DNA of 64,000 nucleotides from Litorivivens lipolytica (GCF_014191715.1 NZ_JACHWY010000002.1:1-64000); one strand, 5' to 3'. Positions 40,259 to 51,356 are shown, counted from the stretch's first letter. Numbers and translations: made by a program. Notes: generated by a model from the letters alone, not told the origin.

Positions 40259-41086
40259 TTGAAAAAGTGTCTGTTTCCTGTGGCGGGCTACGGTACCCGC
40301 TTCCTTCCGGCCACAAAATCCATGCCGAAAGAAATGCTGCCTATCGTCAACAAGCCGCTGGTGCAATACGGTGTTGAAGAAGCCATTGCTGCGGGTCTCA
40401 CCGATATTGCGTTGGTGACCGGTCGCGGTAAGCGCGCTATCGCAGATCACTTTGATACCAGCTATGAGCTGGAACATCAGATTTCCGGTACAGCCAAGGA
40501 AAGCTATCTGGATTCGATTCGCCAGGTTATTAGCTCGGCGACGTTTTCTATGACGCGGCAGCACGAAATGAAAGGTCTGGGGCACGCGATTCTGACCGGT
40601 GAAGTGTTGGTCGGTAATCAGGATGCGTTTGGTGTGATCCTGTCAGATGACCTTTGTCTGAACAATGGCGGCGACAGTGTTATGGCCCAGATGGTCAAGC
40701 TCTACAAGCAGTTTCGCTGCAGCATTGTCGCCGTTATGGAAGTGCCCAAGGATGAAGTCGACAAGTACGGGGTGATTGTCGGCACCGAACTCAATAAGGG
40801 GCTTTATCGCGTTGAGAGCATGGTGGAAAAGCCGGCAGTTGAAGATGCGCCTTCCAACCTCGCGGTTATTGGTCGGTATATTCTGACACCGGATATTTTC
40901 GACATTATTCGTGACACCCCGGCCGGCAAAAATGGCGAGGTGCAGATTACCGATGCGCTGAACACGCAGGCGGCTCAAGGTTGTGTCATGGCCTACAAAT
41001 TCCAGGGGCGCCGCTTTGATTGCGGTAGCGTGCCGGGCTTTGTTGAAGCCACCAATTTTGTTTACGAAAACTACTACCAGAAGTAA
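40259..41086 (+). CDS. galU: UTP-glucose-1-phosphate uridylyltransferase
   Basis: This 275-residue GalU makes UDP-glucose. The nucleotide-binding loop GYGTRFLPATKSMPKEM lies at the N-terminus. I start at TTG 40259 (KKCLFPVAGYGTR), because AAAAGGAG lies 7 nt upstream and the longer frame begins inside manC. The product feeds ugd in the same run. Confidence 0.94.
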   Translation: MKKCLFPVAGYGTRFLPATKSMPKEMLPIVNKPLVQYGVEEAIAAGLTDIALVTGRGKRAIADHFDTSYELEHQISGTAKESYLDSIRQVISSATFSMTRQHEMKGLGHAILTGEVLVGNQDAFGVILSDDLCLNNGGDSVMAQMVKLYKQFRCSIVAVMEVPKDEVDKYGVIVGTELNKGLYRVESMVEKPAVEDAPSNLAVIGRYILTPDIFDIIRDTPAGKNGEVQITDALNTQAAQGCVMAYKFQGRRFDCGSVPGFVEATNFVYENYYQK

Positions 41087-41095
41087 CTACACAGT

Positions 41096-42448
41096 ATGGA
41101 AATTACTTGTTTTAAAGCCTATGACGTACGCGGCCGTGTGCCCGATCAGCTGAACGAAGATGTCGCCTATCGCATTGGTCGCGCCTATGCAGAAGTGATT
41201 CAGCCGGGCTCGGTGGTGGTGGGGCATGATATCCGTCTGAGCAGCGAAGCTATTAAGATGGCGCTGGTGAAAGGTCTGCAAGAATCCGGCGTCGATGTGT
41301 TCGATATCGGTCAGTGTGGCACCGAAGAAATTTACTTTGCGACCAGCTACGGTAAATTTGGTGGCGGCATTGCGGTGACCGCCAGCCACAATCCGAAAGA
41401 CTACAACGGCATGAAGTTTGTGCGCGAAGAGTCTAAGCCGATCAGTGGTGATTCGGGCTTGTTTGATATCAAGGCCTGCGCCGAGAGCGGTGAATTTTCA
41501 GCGCCGGAAAAAGCGGGAAGCTATCAGGCTTTCGCTTCACTCGATGCCTATATAGAACATCTGTTGGGTTATGTAGACCTGCCTTCGCTGAAGCCGCTGA
41601 AAATTGTGGTGAATGCAGGCAATGGCGGTGCCGGTGCAGTGATTGATGCCATAGAAGGCAAGCTACCCTTCAGTTTTGTGAAAGTGCATCACCAGGCCGA
41701 CGGTAACTTCCCCAATGGTGTGCCCAATCCTTTGCTGGAAGAAAATCGCCAGCCGACCATCGATGCCGTTCTGTCAGAAAAGGCGGATATGGGGATTGCC
41801 TGGGATGGTGATTTTGATCGCTGTTTCTTCTTCGACGAAAATGGTCGGTTTATCGAAGGCTACTATGTGGTTGGCCTGCTGGCGGAAAGCTTCCTGCTGG
41901 ATAACCCCGGTGAGAAAGTGGTGCACGACCCGCGGCTGGTTTGGAATACCCGTGAGTTGGTGGAGGCGAATGGTTCTACGGCGGTACAGAGTAAAACCGG
42001 GCACGCCTTTATCAAGGAAATCATGCGCAGCGAAAACGCTATTTACGGCGGCGAAATGAGCGCGCATCACTACTTCCGTGATTTTGCTTACTGCGATAGC
42101 GGCATGATTCCCTGGTTGCTGGTAGCGCAGCTGATTTCTCGTCGCGGCAAGACGCTTTCTCAGTTGGTTGACGAGCGCATGGAGCGCTTTCCCTGCAGCG
42201 GCGAAATCAACAGCACCATTGAAGATCCCAAGGCGGTTATTTCGGCGGTGGAAAAACAGTACGCCACGGATGCTGACAGCGTTGAGCATGTCGATGGGCT
42301 AAGTGTGGCCTTTGCAGACTGGCGCTTTAACCTGCGGATGTCTAATACTGAGCCTGTGGTTCGCTTGAATGTGGAATCTCGGGGTGATCAGGCCCTGATG
42401 CGTGCCAAGACGGATGAGCTTTTGGCATTTATGGCCAGCGTTAGTTAA
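41096..42448 (+). CDS. manB: Phosphomannomutase (ManB/CpsG type)
   Basis: This 450-residue alpha-D-phosphohexomutase has the phosphoserine loop TASHNP (Ser97), the metal loop DGDFDRC and the substrate loop [10 protein letters not shown]. It converts mannose-6-phosphate to mannose-1-phosphate for manC and may also act on glucose phosphates. It is the last gene of the nucleotide-sugar run. Confidence 0.92.
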   Translation: MEITCFKAYDVRGRVPDQLNEDVAYRIGRAYAEVIQPGSVVVGHDIRLSSEAIKMALVKGLQESGVDVFDIGQCGTEEIYFATSYGKFGGGIAVTASHNPKDYNGMKFVREESKPISGDSGLFDIKACAESGEFSAPEKAGSYQAFASLDAYIEHLLGYVDLPSLKPLKIVVNAGNGGAGAVIDAIEGKLPFSFVKVHHQADGNFPNGVPNPLLEENRQPTIDAVLSEKADMGIAWDGDFDRCFFFDENGRFIEGYYVVGLLAESFLLDNPGEKVVHDPRLVWNTRELVEANGSTAVQSKTGHAFIKEIMRSENAIYGGEMSAHHYFRDFAYCDSGMIPWLLVAQLISRRGKTLSQLVDERMERFPCSGEINSTIEDPKAVISAVEKQYATDADSVEHVDGLSVAFADWRFNLRMSNTEPVVRLNVESRGDQALMRAKTDELLAFMASVS

Positions 42449-42455
42449 GACTTAT

Positions 42456-42485
42456 CGGCGTCTGTTCGGGCGCCGTTCATTTTTG
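42456..42485 (+). terminator. Probable terminator after manB
   Basis: CGGCG (42456-42460) pairs with CGCCG (42471-42475), followed by TTCATTTTTG. The stem is short and the T-tract is interrupted. Confidence 0.5.
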
Positions 42486-42530
42486 TCGTCGGGTGTGGGG
42501 CCTTTTGGGGTTCTTGGAGCTTCGTAGCTC

Positions 42531-42704
42531 GGCCCGGCGACTCACCACCTTGCTCCAGACCGCCCGCAAGCCTTTCCCAATCGAGTTTGTCGCTGCGGAA
42601 CTCGCTGTAAAGCGCTCAGACAGTCCTCGCGAAACACAAACCCGATTGGGAAAGGCTTAAACGCGGCCTGACTGGTCTGGAGCAAGGTGCTGATCCACCG
42701 GGCC
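42531..42704. repeat. 174-bp palindromic element with long inverted arms
   Basis: The outer arms are 31 bp (42531-42561 against 42674-42704) with 27 matches, including 16 perfect bp (CACCTTGCTCCAGACC). Inner arms of 23 bp (42568-42590 against 42636-42658) have one mismatch (AAGCCTTTCCCAATCG plus GTTTGT). The centre is a 45-base loop with no ORF. It could be a MITE-like or other dispersed element, or a structured RNA. No second copy or target duplication is seen in the window. Confidence 0.8.
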
Positions 42705-42804
42705 TGTTTTAGCGGCAGTGTCTTGTGGCGTGGGATTGATGCGTCGCAATTGTGAGGGTGGAGGGGGATTGCGCTCCGCCCGGGTAGTGGCACCCAGCTA
42801 AACG

Positions 42805-43764
42805 TTATTTAGAGCGGGAAAGCGCCAGTTTCGAAAGATCCAGCAGCGCCTGATGGTATTTGCTAGCTTTCAAAGGCACCAATGCGGTCAACGCATCCCC
42901 GGAATATTCTCTAGCAACATTGCGGGTGTAATCCAAAGCGCCGGTTGAGCGAACAATCTCAACGACCTGATTCAGGTTTGCTGCGGACTTTTCGGTAATA
43001 GCCTGCCTGATAAGGTCGGATTCGGATTGGCTGCCATTTTCCATGGCATAAATCAGCGGCAGAGTGGCCTTGCCTTCGTTGAGGTCGTCGCCAATATTCT
43101 TGCCGGTTTCTTCCGGGTTGCCCTCGTAGTCCAGCACATCATCAATCAGCTGAAAGGCCATGCCCAGATTCATGCCGTACTCGTAGAGTGTATCGGCGTA
43201 ATTGCGCTGGTCGCTAAGCAGGGCAGCGCCGCAGCAGGCGGCGGCGAACAGGACGGCGGTCTTGTTCTGGATGACGGAGAAATACTGCTCTCGATCACCG
43301 TCGGCATTGCCCGCCCGCACCAGCTGCAGCACCTCGCCCTCGGCAATGGTGTTGGTGGTGTCAGACAAGAGCCCCATCACGCCCATATCGCCGATGCTGA
43401 CCAGCATCTGAAAGGCGCGGGAGTAGATGAAGTCGCCAACCAGCACGCTGGGCGCCGAGCCCCATTTGTCATTGGCGGTGGGGCGGCCCCGGCGGAGCGC
43501 CGAGACGTCTACGACATCGTCGTGGAGTAGGGTGGCGGTGTGGATAAATTCGATAACGGCGGCGAGTTGGATGTGTTTGTCGTTAATACCGCCGCAGGCG
43601 CCAGCGCTGAGCAGGGCCAGCAAGGGGCGGAGCCGCTTGCCGCCAGCATCAACAATGTAGTGGCCGATGTTCTCTACCAGGTCCACGTCCGAGTGGAGCT
43701 GTTCAATAATCAGAGTGTTGACCGCGTCGAATTCGCTGGCAACGACCTCTCGGATCTGCTGCAT
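42805..43764 (-). CDS. ispB: Octaprenyl diphosphate synthase
   Basis: This 319-residue trans-prenyl synthase makes the ubiquinone side chain. Both Asp-rich motifs are present (HDDVVD at 81-86 and IDDVLDYEG near 210). It is divergent from rplU, the arrangement common in gammaproteobacteria. Confidence 0.95.
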   Translation of the reverse strand: MQQIREVVASEFDAVNTLIIEQLHSDVDLVENIGHYIVDAGGKRLRPLLALLSAGACGGINDKHIQLAAVIEFIHTATLLHDDVVDVSALRRGRPTANDKWGSAPSVLVGDFIYSRAFQMLVSIGDMGVMGLLSDTTNTIAEGEVLQLVRAGNADGDREQYFSVIQNKTAVLFAAACCGAALLSDQRNYADTLYEYGMNLGMAFQLIDDVLDYEGNPEETGKNIGDDLNEGKATLPLIYAMENGSQSESDLIRQAITEKSAANLNQVVEIVRSTGALDYTRNVAREYSGDALTALVPLKASKYHQALLDLSKLALSRSK

Positions 43765-43909
43765 CTGTCAGGCCTGGTACAAAGGGGTTTGGAGGTGCCA
43801 CTAAGGCGCGTTTGCGCGGGAATGCTAGGGGGCGGTGGCAGGGGTGTCAAGGCTGAGGGGCAGCCGGGAGCGGGCTTGGGCAAAAGCCTGCGTTCAAGCC
43901 ATGTAGCGC

Positions 43910-43938
43910 TTGAGATTGCCAGTGCTTTTGCGTAGAAT
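43910..43938 (+). promoter_or_regulatory. Promoter of rplU-rpmA
   Basis: TTGAGA (43910-43915) and TAGAAT (43933-43938) are separated by 17 bp. The leader to rplU is about 115 nt. The rest of the 294-bp gap holds the ispB upstream region and no gene. Confidence 0.7.
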
Positions 43939-44058
43939 GCGCGACCCTGTAGCAAAACCGCTCACCCGAACGGGGCAGGGCGGTTGCCTGAACTTGCACA
44001 TCGACAGGATGTCGACCCTTTACCATCAACCCGCAAGCAGGCCATTTGGAGAGAGACT

Positions 44059-44370
44059 ATGTACGCTGTGATTGAAAGCGGTGGCAAACAGCACCGTGTT
44101 ATTGAGGGTGAAACCCTCAAGCTGGAAAAACTGGAAGTTGCCACCGGCGAAACTCTGGAATTTGACAAGGTTCTGCTGGTAAACGACGGCAGCGCCGCCA
44201 AAGTGGGTACGCCGCTGGTAGCGGGCGCCAAAGTAACTGCTGAAGTGGTTGCCCACGGTCGTCACGACAAGGTTAAGATCGTGAAATTCCGTCGTCGTAA
44301 GCACTCGATGAAACAGGCCGGTCACCGTCAGTGGTACACCGAAGTTAAAATCACTGGTATCAGCGCTTAA
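44059..44370 (+). CDS. rplU: 50S ribosomal protein L21
   Basis: This 103-residue L21 starts [18 protein letters not shown]. The ATG at 44059 is preceded by GGAGAGAG; the longer frame has no support. The C-terminal RNA-binding segment [19 protein letters not shown] is intact. It is followed by rpmA. Confidence 0.97.
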   Translation: MYAVIESGGKQHRVIEGETLKLEKLEVATGETLEFDKVLLVNDGSAAKVGTPLVAGAKVTAEVVAHGRHDKVKIVKFRRRKHSMKQAGHRQWYTEVKITGISA

Positions 44371-44403
44371 GCGCCGGTACGAGTGCAGAAAGGAGATTAG
44401 TTC

Positions 44404-44661
44404 ATGGCTCACAAGAAAGCTGGTGGTAGTACTCGCAACGGTCGCGATTCGGAAAGTAAACGCCTTGGCGTGAAGCGTTTCGGCGGCCAGACTGTGCCTG
44501 CAGGCAGCATCATCGTTCGTCAGCGCGGTACTCGTTTCCACGCTGGTGAAAACGTTGGTATTGGCAAGGATCACACCCTGTTCGCGAAAGCGGACGGCGT
44601 AGTGAAGTTCACCGTCAAAGGCCCGAACAAGCGCAAGTTTGTTAGCATCGAAGCGGCCTGA
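44404..44661 (+). CDS. rpmA: 50S ribosomal protein L27
   Basis: This 85-residue L27 starts [19 protein letters not shown], the N-terminal tail that reaches the peptidyl transferase centre. There is no N-terminal extension of the Firmicute type, so no protease processing is expected. A terminator follows. Confidence 0.97.
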   Translation: MAHKKAGGSTRNGRDSESKRLGVKRFGGQTVPAGSIIVRQRGTRFHAGENVGIGKDHTLFAKADGVVKFTVKGPNKRKFVSIEAA

Positions 44662-44680
44662 CGCGCGAGCGCATTGCTTA

Positions 44681-44711
44681 AAAAGCCCCGTCAGGTTGAC
44701 GGGGCTTTTTT
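44681..44711 (+). terminator. Terminator after rpmA
   Basis: A perfect 9-bp stem GCCCCGTCA/TGACGGGGC with a 3-base loop is followed by TTTTTT. Confidence 0.95.
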
Positions 44712-44768
44712 GTATCTGCTACATGCATTTTATTATCAGCGCGGAAACTCAAGTCGAGTATTAGGTAA

Positions 44769-45968
<1,200 letters not shown>

Positions 45969-45989
45969 ACCTGGTCTGAGTAAGGTGCA

Positions 45990-47102
45990 ATGACAGAATT
46001 TGCTGAAACCCAGCGCTGGGTAATCAAGATTGGCAGCGCCCTGCTGACCGCCAATGGCCGGGGCCTGTGGGCTGACGGGCTGGATGCCTGGGTGAATCAG
46101 ATGGTTGAGCTGCGCCGCGCCGGCCACGAGGTGGTGCTGGTGTCGTCGGGTGCGGTCGCCGAAGGGATGACGCGTTTAGGTTGGTCGCGCCGCCCGGAAG
46201 AAATTCATCGCCTGCAAGCGGCGGCTGCGGTGGGGCAGATGGGACTGGTGCAGGCCTACGAGTCGCGCTTTTCTATGCATGGGTTGCACACCGCCCAAAT
46301 CCTCCTTGGTCACGACGATATTTCTGCTCGCGATCGTTATCTCAATGCCCGTGGCGCCCTGCAGACCCTGCTGGAGCTGGGCGTGATTCCTGTGGTCAAT
46401 GAAAACGACACGGTCGTGACCGACGAGATCCGCTTTGGTGATAACGATACGCTGGCGGCACTGGTGGCGAACCTGGTGGATGCCGACGTGCTGGTCATTC
46501 TGACCGACCAGAAAGGTCTGTTTACCGGTGACCCGCGCAATAACCCCGATGCTGAGCTGATTACCGAGGCCGACGCCAGTGATAGCTCGCTGGACGGCAT
46601 GGTGTCTGGTGCGGGCACGCTGGGCCGCGGTGGCATGATTACCAAGCTGCGGGCGGCGCGACTGGCGGCTCGCGCTGGTGCCGACACGATCATTGCCAGC
46701 GGTACCGAGGATCAGGTTTTGCCAAGGCTGCTGCGCGGTGAGTCAGTAGGTACTCGCTTGCTGGCAAAGCAGCAGAAGCTGGCGGCCCGCAAGCAATGGT
46801 TGGCCGGGCAATTGCAGTTAAAAGGCCAGCTGCAGCTGGATGCGGGGGCGGTGAAAGTGCTGACCGCTTCCGGTCGAAGCCTGTTGCCGGTAGGCGTTAA
46901 AGCGGTAAGTGGTAACTTTCGGCGCGGGGATCTGGTGAGCTGTGTGGACGCTGACGGTCGCGAAATTGCCCGTGGTCTGGTCAATTACAACGTCGATGAG
47001 GCGCGCTTGCTGGCGGGACAGCCCAGTGCGGAAATTACCCGTCTGCTCGGCTATCACGGTGATGAAGAGCTGATTCACCGGGATAATCTGGTCTTGAGCT
47101 GA
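45990..47102 (+). CDS. proB: Glutamate 5-kinase
   Basis: This 370-residue enzyme phosphorylates glutamate in the first step of proline synthesis. It has an amino acid kinase domain (KIGSALLT at the start; [19 protein letters not shown]) and a C-terminal PUA domain (about 275-370). proA is not in the window. The obgE-proB order is common. Confidence 0.96.
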   Translation: MTEFAETQRWVIKIGSALLTANGRGLWADGLDAWVNQMVELRRAGHEVVLVSSGAVAEGMTRLGWSRRPEEIHRLQAAAAVGQMGLVQAYESRFSMHGLHTAQILLGHDDISARDRYLNARGALQTLLELGVIPVVNENDTVVTDEIRFGDNDTLAALVANLVDADVLVILTDQKGLFTGDPRNNPDAELITEADASDSSLDGMVSGAGTLGRGGMITKLRAARLAARAGADTIIASGTEDQVLPRLLRGESVGTRLLAKQQKLAARKQWLAGQLQLKGQLQLDAGAVKVLTASGRSLLPVGVKAVSGNFRRGDLVSCVDADGREIARGLVNYNVDEARLLAGQPSAEITRLLGYHGDEELIHRDNLVLS

Positions 47103-47129
47103 AGCCTGAGATGCTTAACGAGCAGGCAC

Positions 47130-47158
47130 AAAAAAACCCGCTAAAAAGCGGGTTTTTT
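47130..47158. terminator. Bidirectional terminator between proB and rpsT
   Basis: AAAAAACCCGCT and AGCGGGTTTTTT flank a short AAA loop. The A and T runs on both sides serve the two convergent genes. Confidence 0.93.
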
Positions 47159-47176
47159 ATTATGCGACGAACGTGA

Positions 47177-47443
47177 TCAGGCAGCCAGGGCCTTGATCTG
47201 GGCATTCAGACGGCTCTTGTGACGAGCAGCCTTGTTCTTGTGGATAATGCCCTTGTCGGCCATGCGGTCAACGACCGGAACAGCCTGCTCGAAAGCCGCT
47301 TTGGCTGCAGCAGCATCGCCAGCGTCGATCGCGTTAACAACCTTTTTCAAATACGTGCGCACCATGGAGCGCAGGCTGGCGTTGTGCTTGCGGCGCTTTT
47401 CCGCTTGCCGTGCGCGTTTACGTGCTTGTGGAGAGTTTGCCAC
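47177..47443 (-). CDS. rpsT: 30S ribosomal protein S20
   Basis: This 88-residue S20 starts at a GTG (47443) with AGGAG 7 nt upstream, giving the expected [20 protein letters not shown] start. E. coli rpsT also uses a non-AUG start, tied to autoregulation. It is a helical bundle protein of the 30S body. It stands as a single gene facing proB. Confidence 0.96.
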   Translation of the reverse strand: MANSPQARKRARQAEKRRKHNASLRSMVRTYLKKVVNAIDAGDAAAAKAAFEQAVPVVDRMADKGIIHKNKAARHKSRLNAQIKALAA

Positions 47444-47552
47444 CCGGTTACTCCTTGAAGCTGAGTTCAGTACCAAAAATTTAAGAGGGCGGATTATTCC
47501 TGTTCGCCCCGTCAGTGTCAAGGGGTTTGCGGGATATCTCTCCGCTTGCGCG

Positions 47553-47951
47553 TTACAGGGCTGGCCAAAAGCGATTGAAGGCGATGGTTCCCCAAACCAG
47601 CAAGACCATCATCATGCAGATAAACACGGCGGCGGAGCCCAGATCCTTGGCCTGACCTGACAGCGGGTGACGCTCTAGTCCGACCCGGTCCACGACCGCT
47701 TCAATGGCGGAATTGATGATTTCTGCCAGCATTACCATCAGGCAGGAGCAGATCAGCAGGATGAACTCGATGCCGGTTTGTGCCAGCAGTACGGCCGCGG
47801 GCGTCAGAAACAGCATGAGAATGCATTCGGTTCGAAAGCCTTCCTCGTGAGTCCAGGCGGCTCGAAAGCCGCGCATGGAATATTTGGTCGCATCCATCAG
47901 TCGCGGCAGGCCGCGACGTCCGGGCTTGTTCATTTGGGGTTCCGTGGTCAT
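47553..47951 (-). CDS. dgkA: Diacylglycerol kinase
   Basis: This 132-residue inner-membrane enzyme has three hydrophobic helices and the conserved catalytic motif ([16 protein letters not shown]). It recycles diacylglycerol made by envelope glycan modification. Its ATG overlaps the preceding NTF2-like gene by 4 bp. Confidence 0.94.
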   Translation of the reverse strand: MTTEPQMNKPGRRGLPRLMDATKYSMRGFRAAWTHEEGFRTECILMLFLTPAAVLLAQTGIEFILLICSCLMVMLAEIINSAIEAVVDRVGLERHPLSGQAKDLGSAAVFICMMMVLLVWGTIAFNRFWPAL

Positions 47952-48391
47952 TGAATACCGGCTGCGTCAAAAAGAAGGTGTTGGGATAGATCGCCGAACA
48001 GGTCCGGGTGCATTTCGCGGCGCTTGAAGCACCATTCGCCGTCGATGCGGGCAAACTGGTCCCGGTAATAGCCGCTGATAATAACTTGCAATGGCAGCTC
48101 CGGCGTCTGTTGCACCACGGTGAAGTAAGCTCTGGCCTTGGCGGTCGCGTCGCTCACCTCAATATGCGTGTTAGTAATCAGATGTTTGGTGCGCGGTGTG
48201 CTGCAATCAAACAGGCGGGTAGACTGCTGATACATCTGTAGTACGGCGTCATAACCCTGCACCACCGAATCAGCTGCGGGAGCGACAATTTCACCGTGTC
48301 GAAACAGCTCGGCCACGCCGTTCAGGTCGCCGTCGTCCAGAAGAAAGGCGTAGCGGTACATCAGGTTTTCGATTGCGCGGTAATCATCCAT
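47948..48391 (-). CDS. SnoaL-like/NTF2-like protein
   Basis: This 147-residue protein fits the SnoaL_4-type NTF2 fold. It has MDDYRAIENLMYRYAFLLDD at the start, followed by the DGDLNGVAELF helix, and a beta-rich C-terminus (YYRDQFARIDGEWCFKRREM). The substrate is unknown. It is translationally coupled to dgkA and divergent from the TetR gene, which may control it. Confidence 0.8.
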   Translation of the reverse strand: MDDYRAIENLMYRYAFLLDDGDLNGVAELFRHGEIVAPAADSVVQGYDAVLQMYQQSTRLFDCSTPRTKHLITNTHIEVSDATAKARAYFTVVQQTPELPLQVIISGYYRDQFARIDGEWCFKRREMHPDLFGDLSQHLLFDAAGIQ

Positions 48392-48536
48392 TGGCTTGAA
48401 CTATCCTTTTATTATCGTCTTGCGAACTTCGCTACCTGCGAGCTGGCTTCAGTGTAGCGGGCTCGCCGGAAATCGCGAGGGCAAAAGTTCGCTTGCGGGA
48501 ATTTTGCTAGCATAGCGCGTCTTTGCGAAAAAAGTG

Positions 48537-49142
48537 ATGAATCCATTGAAAGATACGCCGACACGCATCCTCGATGAGGCCGAACGCCTGTTTGCAGAAA
48601 AAGGCTACAAGGCCACCTCTTTAGGCGAGGTGGCCACGGGTGTAGGCATTCGTACGCCCAGTCTCTATAACCACTTTCGCAACAAAGAGGCCTTGTATCG
48701 CGCGGTGCTCGATCGCTTGATAGACCTGTTCAATGCGCCGCTGACGAATTTGCGGGAGCAAACGCTGAGCCGCGAACGGCTGATGGAGTGGTTGCAAACC
48801 ATTGTTGATCTGCATTATCGCCACCCGAACTTTGCGCGCCTGTTGCAACATGCAGCCTTGGCGGATGGTCCGTTAAGTCGGGAGATTGTCGATCGCTTGT
48901 TTCGGCCGCTGATCGCAAAAGACGGTTCGCAGGAATCTGCGCTCGGTTTTTTCCGTGGCAACGATCTCGAGCCCTGGGCCGTGATGGCATTCAATAATAT
49001 TGTGATGTCCTACATCACTATGGCGCCGATGTATCAGGCCATGTTGCCGGTGGAACCTATGTCGGACGAGGGGCTGAAGCGCCAGAAACAGTTAATCAGT
49101 CAGCTGGCAGATCTGGTGTTTTCGGTGGAAGAGTCGGGATGA
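48537..49142 (+). CDS. TetR-family transcription regulator
   Basis: This 201-residue regulator has an N-terminal HTH (ILDEAERLFAEKGYKATSLG, then SLYNHFRNKEALY) and a variable ligand-binding domain. The ligand is unknown. A GTG three bases earlier could also serve as start. The 145-bp divergent gap holds a spaced GCGAACTT/AAGTTCGC repeat (48422-48492), a possible operator pair. Confidence 0.88.
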   Translation: MNPLKDTPTRILDEAERLFAEKGYKATSLGEVATGVGIRTPSLYNHFRNKEALYRAVLDRLIDLFNAPLTNLREQTLSRERLMEWLQTIVDLHYRHPNFARLLQHAALADGPLSREIVDRLFRPLIAKDGSQESALGFFRGNDLEPWAVMAFNNIVMSYITMAPMYQAMLPVEPMSDEGLKRQKQLISQLADLVFSVEESG

Positions 49143-49159
49143 TGCAGTAGTGAGGGGGC

Positions 49160-49196
49160 GTGAAAAGAAAGGTGGGCGGGCTGTGGTGCCCGCCCC
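49160..49196 (-). terminator. Terminator of the small secreted protein gene
   Basis: GGGCGGGC/GCCCGCCC (49174-49195) forms a strong stem, followed on the minus strand by a T-rich ACCTTTCTTTT tail. Confidence 0.75.
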
Positions 49197-49203
49197 GGGA
49201 AGA

Positions 49204-49479
49204 TCAGCCGGCTTTACAGGCTTTCTTCGCAGCTTTGATCTGCTTGCGGTGACACTCTTCCTGAGAAGCTTCGCCCACACACCACTTGCGGCGGTTGTCC
49301 CAAGCGGTCAGCGGGTGACGCTGGCCATCGGTACACTTGACGGAGTAGCTGGAGTATTCAGCGCCAGATTCGTCGGTGCCGGCACCGGTGTATACCAAGC
49401 TTGAAGGGCGAGCCGCAAAGGTTGCAGCGGAGGCAGTGGCCAGTGCGGCGACAACCAGAGTTTGAGTCAGTTTTTTCAT
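49204..49479 (-). CDS. Small secreted cysteine-containing protein
   Basis: I do not recognise this 91-residue protein. It starts at the ATG at 49479 (MKKLTQTLVVAALATASAAT) with AGGTAAC upstream, and has a signal peptide with cleavage likely after residue 22. The mature part is about 69 residues and has four cysteines (KCTDG, WCVG, ECHR, ACKAG), which could form two disulfides. A lysine-rich C-terminus follows (KQIKAAKKACKAG). It is probably periplasmic or released. Confidence 0.75.
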   Translation of the reverse strand: MKKLTQTLVVAALATASAATFAARPSSLVYTGAGTDESGAEYSSYSVKCTDGQRHPLTAWDNRRKWCVGEASQEECHRKQIKAAKKACKAG

Positions 49480-49896
49480 GGTAGTGTTACCTGTTTCTGA
49501 GGATTCAATGCACACATTATCGCGTAAGTGTTACCGAATTGCCATATGTGTGAAGCATGGAAACAGGTTTTAAGTGTTCGAGTGGTTTGTATCTTGTTGT
49601 ATTTAAATAATAAATAAGCATATCGCTTGATATGTGTTACCGAAGTTTAATCATCCGGCAGCAGGCTGCTGGGTCGGGGTGTTACTCCCCGTGGCGGATT
49701 GCTGGCGCGCAGTAATAACGGCGCTTTTTGGCTATGATTAGACTGGGCGGCTCGGCTCTTCGTCGGTGCCTGCTGGGTGATGAAGCGCAAGCGGCAGGCA
49801 GGTGATAAAGTGCTAGATTCGAGGCTGATCGAGTGCCGATCCGTCTTCGTACACACTGGTTACAGTCATGTTATATAACAGCAGGGGGGCGTCTGG
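49480..49896. other. Intergenic region with repeated GTGTTACC
   Basis: No gene is supported in these 417 bases. GTGTTACC occurs three times in direct orientation (49484-49491, 49528-49535, 49634-49641), the last two extended to GTGTTACCGAA. The middle is AT-rich. Near the end is a TGCCTGC/GCAGGCA hairpin (49767-49800). It should hold promoters for both the small secreted gene and the large cluster; I could not assign a good -35/-10 pair. Confidence 0.4.
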
Positions 49897-51327
49897 ATGC
49901 TAGGACTCGGACGTGACGTAAAGCGGCTGATTGCGCTGCTTTTGTGTATTCCCAGTGTATGGGCGGCCAGCGAGGTTGAGCTGCTTCCCGCTCCTGCCAG
50001 TCTTGTGCTCGCCGATAGTCAACTCGCGCGCTTGCAGCAGCAACTGGATCGCAGTGTCGCTGCGGGGCAGTACCCTCAGGCGCTGGATTCGGCTCGCCGC
50101 CTTGCACAGGCACTGGCCAGCGACCCGGTGAGCGGCACGGCGGCGCTGGAGAACCTCGGTCTGATTGAAATTCAATCCGGTGATGCGGCGGCGGGCATCT
50201 CCAGCCTCGAGCAAGTGCTGGAGCGACTGCGTGCCAGCGGCAATTTCCGTGATCCGCGACTGGCGCGGCCCCTGTACGCCATTGGGGTCGGGTATTACCA
50301 GCTCAAAGACTATCTGAAGGCTATCGACTATATCGAGCAGGCCAACTTTGTTACGCGAACGGATAAGGGGTTGGAGAGTCTGGAGCAGACCCGCCATGAC
50401 GATCTTTTGCTCGACAGTCTGATTCGCGTCGGGCGCGTAGACGACGCCATGGATCGCCTTGATGTAAGTACCAACATACAGCGTATGGCCCTAAAGGAAG
50501 GGCCAGAGCTGGAACGGGCGCTGTATAAGGCCGCGCGCTGGTACAGTCTGCTGGAGGCGGCTTATCAGGAAAGCAGTCTGCACGAAGAGCGTCTCGAAAT
50601 TCTGGCGAAAACCTATGGCGCTGACAGTCCTGAGTTGGTGCCGGTGTACTACGATCTGGCCAGCAGCTACTCGCGCCGGATGCATGACGATCTTGACCGG
50701 CTGCGGGGGATGAAATCTGCCGAGCGCAATGTCAGCTATTCCTTTGTGCGCAGTGATCAGGTGCGCCGGGCCATTGCCTATGATCAGGGCGCCCGCTCCG
50801 ATGATCGGACACTACTGGACGCCGAGTGGAAGGCGGTGCGAGCGCTAAAAATTGCGCTTCGCATACTCGAAGATCAGGACGAGCCAGATCTGCAGGCTAT
50901 TGCGGAAACCTATGTGCGGCTCGGTGACCACTATCAACTGATCGGCAATGATCGCAAAGCCCGGCGCTACTATCAGCGCGCCTATGACATGCTGCATGAA
51001 AACGGCGCCACCGAGTATCTGGCGCAAACCTTTGGCTCGCCGGTGCCGATTTATCAAAAGCCGCTCAAATTACCCTCGACGAATGATCCGGCGGTTTTGA
51101 GCGCCTATCAGGGCGAAGCGGAATTGCTGCTCGATGTGAACTCGCGCGGGCAGCCGCGTAATATTGAAGTGGTCGAGTTACGACCGCAGCAAGCCTCGGT
51201 GCTGGAAGACAAGGCGCTGCGCTACAGTCGCGATACCATCTTCCGGCCGCGAATCACCGAAGATGGCACGGTGAGCACCGAAAAAATGACTTACATCTAT
51301 CAATTCAGGCCGGGTGCTCAGCCCTAG
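49897..51327 (+). CDS. Periplasmic TPR protein with TonB-like C-terminus
   Basis: This 476-residue protein has a signal peptide (cleavage near A23, VWA|AS), then a long helical region with TPR-like repeats (about 30-370). It ends with a TonB C-terminal-type domain (about 390-470; the pattern ELLLDVNSRGQPRNIEVV and late FRPRI). The latter fold is usual in energy transducers that contact outer-membrane proteins. A strong AGGGGGG Shine-Dalgarno lies 7 nt before the ATG. It is the first gene of the 12-gene cluster, and its role there is inferred. Confidence 0.75.
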   Translation: MLGLGRDVKRLIALLLCIPSVWAASEVELLPAPASLVLADSQLARLQQQLDRSVAAGQYPQALDSARRLAQALASDPVSGTAALENLGLIEIQSGDAAAGISSLEQVLERLRASGNFRDPRLARPLYAIGVGYYQLKDYLKAIDYIEQANFVTRTDKGLESLEQTRHDDLLLDSLIRVGRVDDAMDRLDVSTNIQRMALKEGPELERALYKAARWYSLLEAAYQESSLHEERLEILAKTYGADSPELVPVYYDLASSYSRRMHDDLDRLRGMKSAERNVSYSFVRSDQVRRAIAYDQGARSDDRTLLDAEWKAVRALKIALRILEDQDEPDLQAIAETYVRLGDHYQLIGNDRKARRYYQRAYDMLHENGATEYLAQTFGSPVPIYQKPLKLPSTNDPAVLSAYQGEAELLLDVNSRGQPRNIEVVELRPQQASVLEDKALRYSRDTIFRPRITEDGTVSTEKMTYIYQFRPGAQP

Positions 51328-51356
51328 GTATAGTGCTCAATGTGGAAGGTAGTTTG

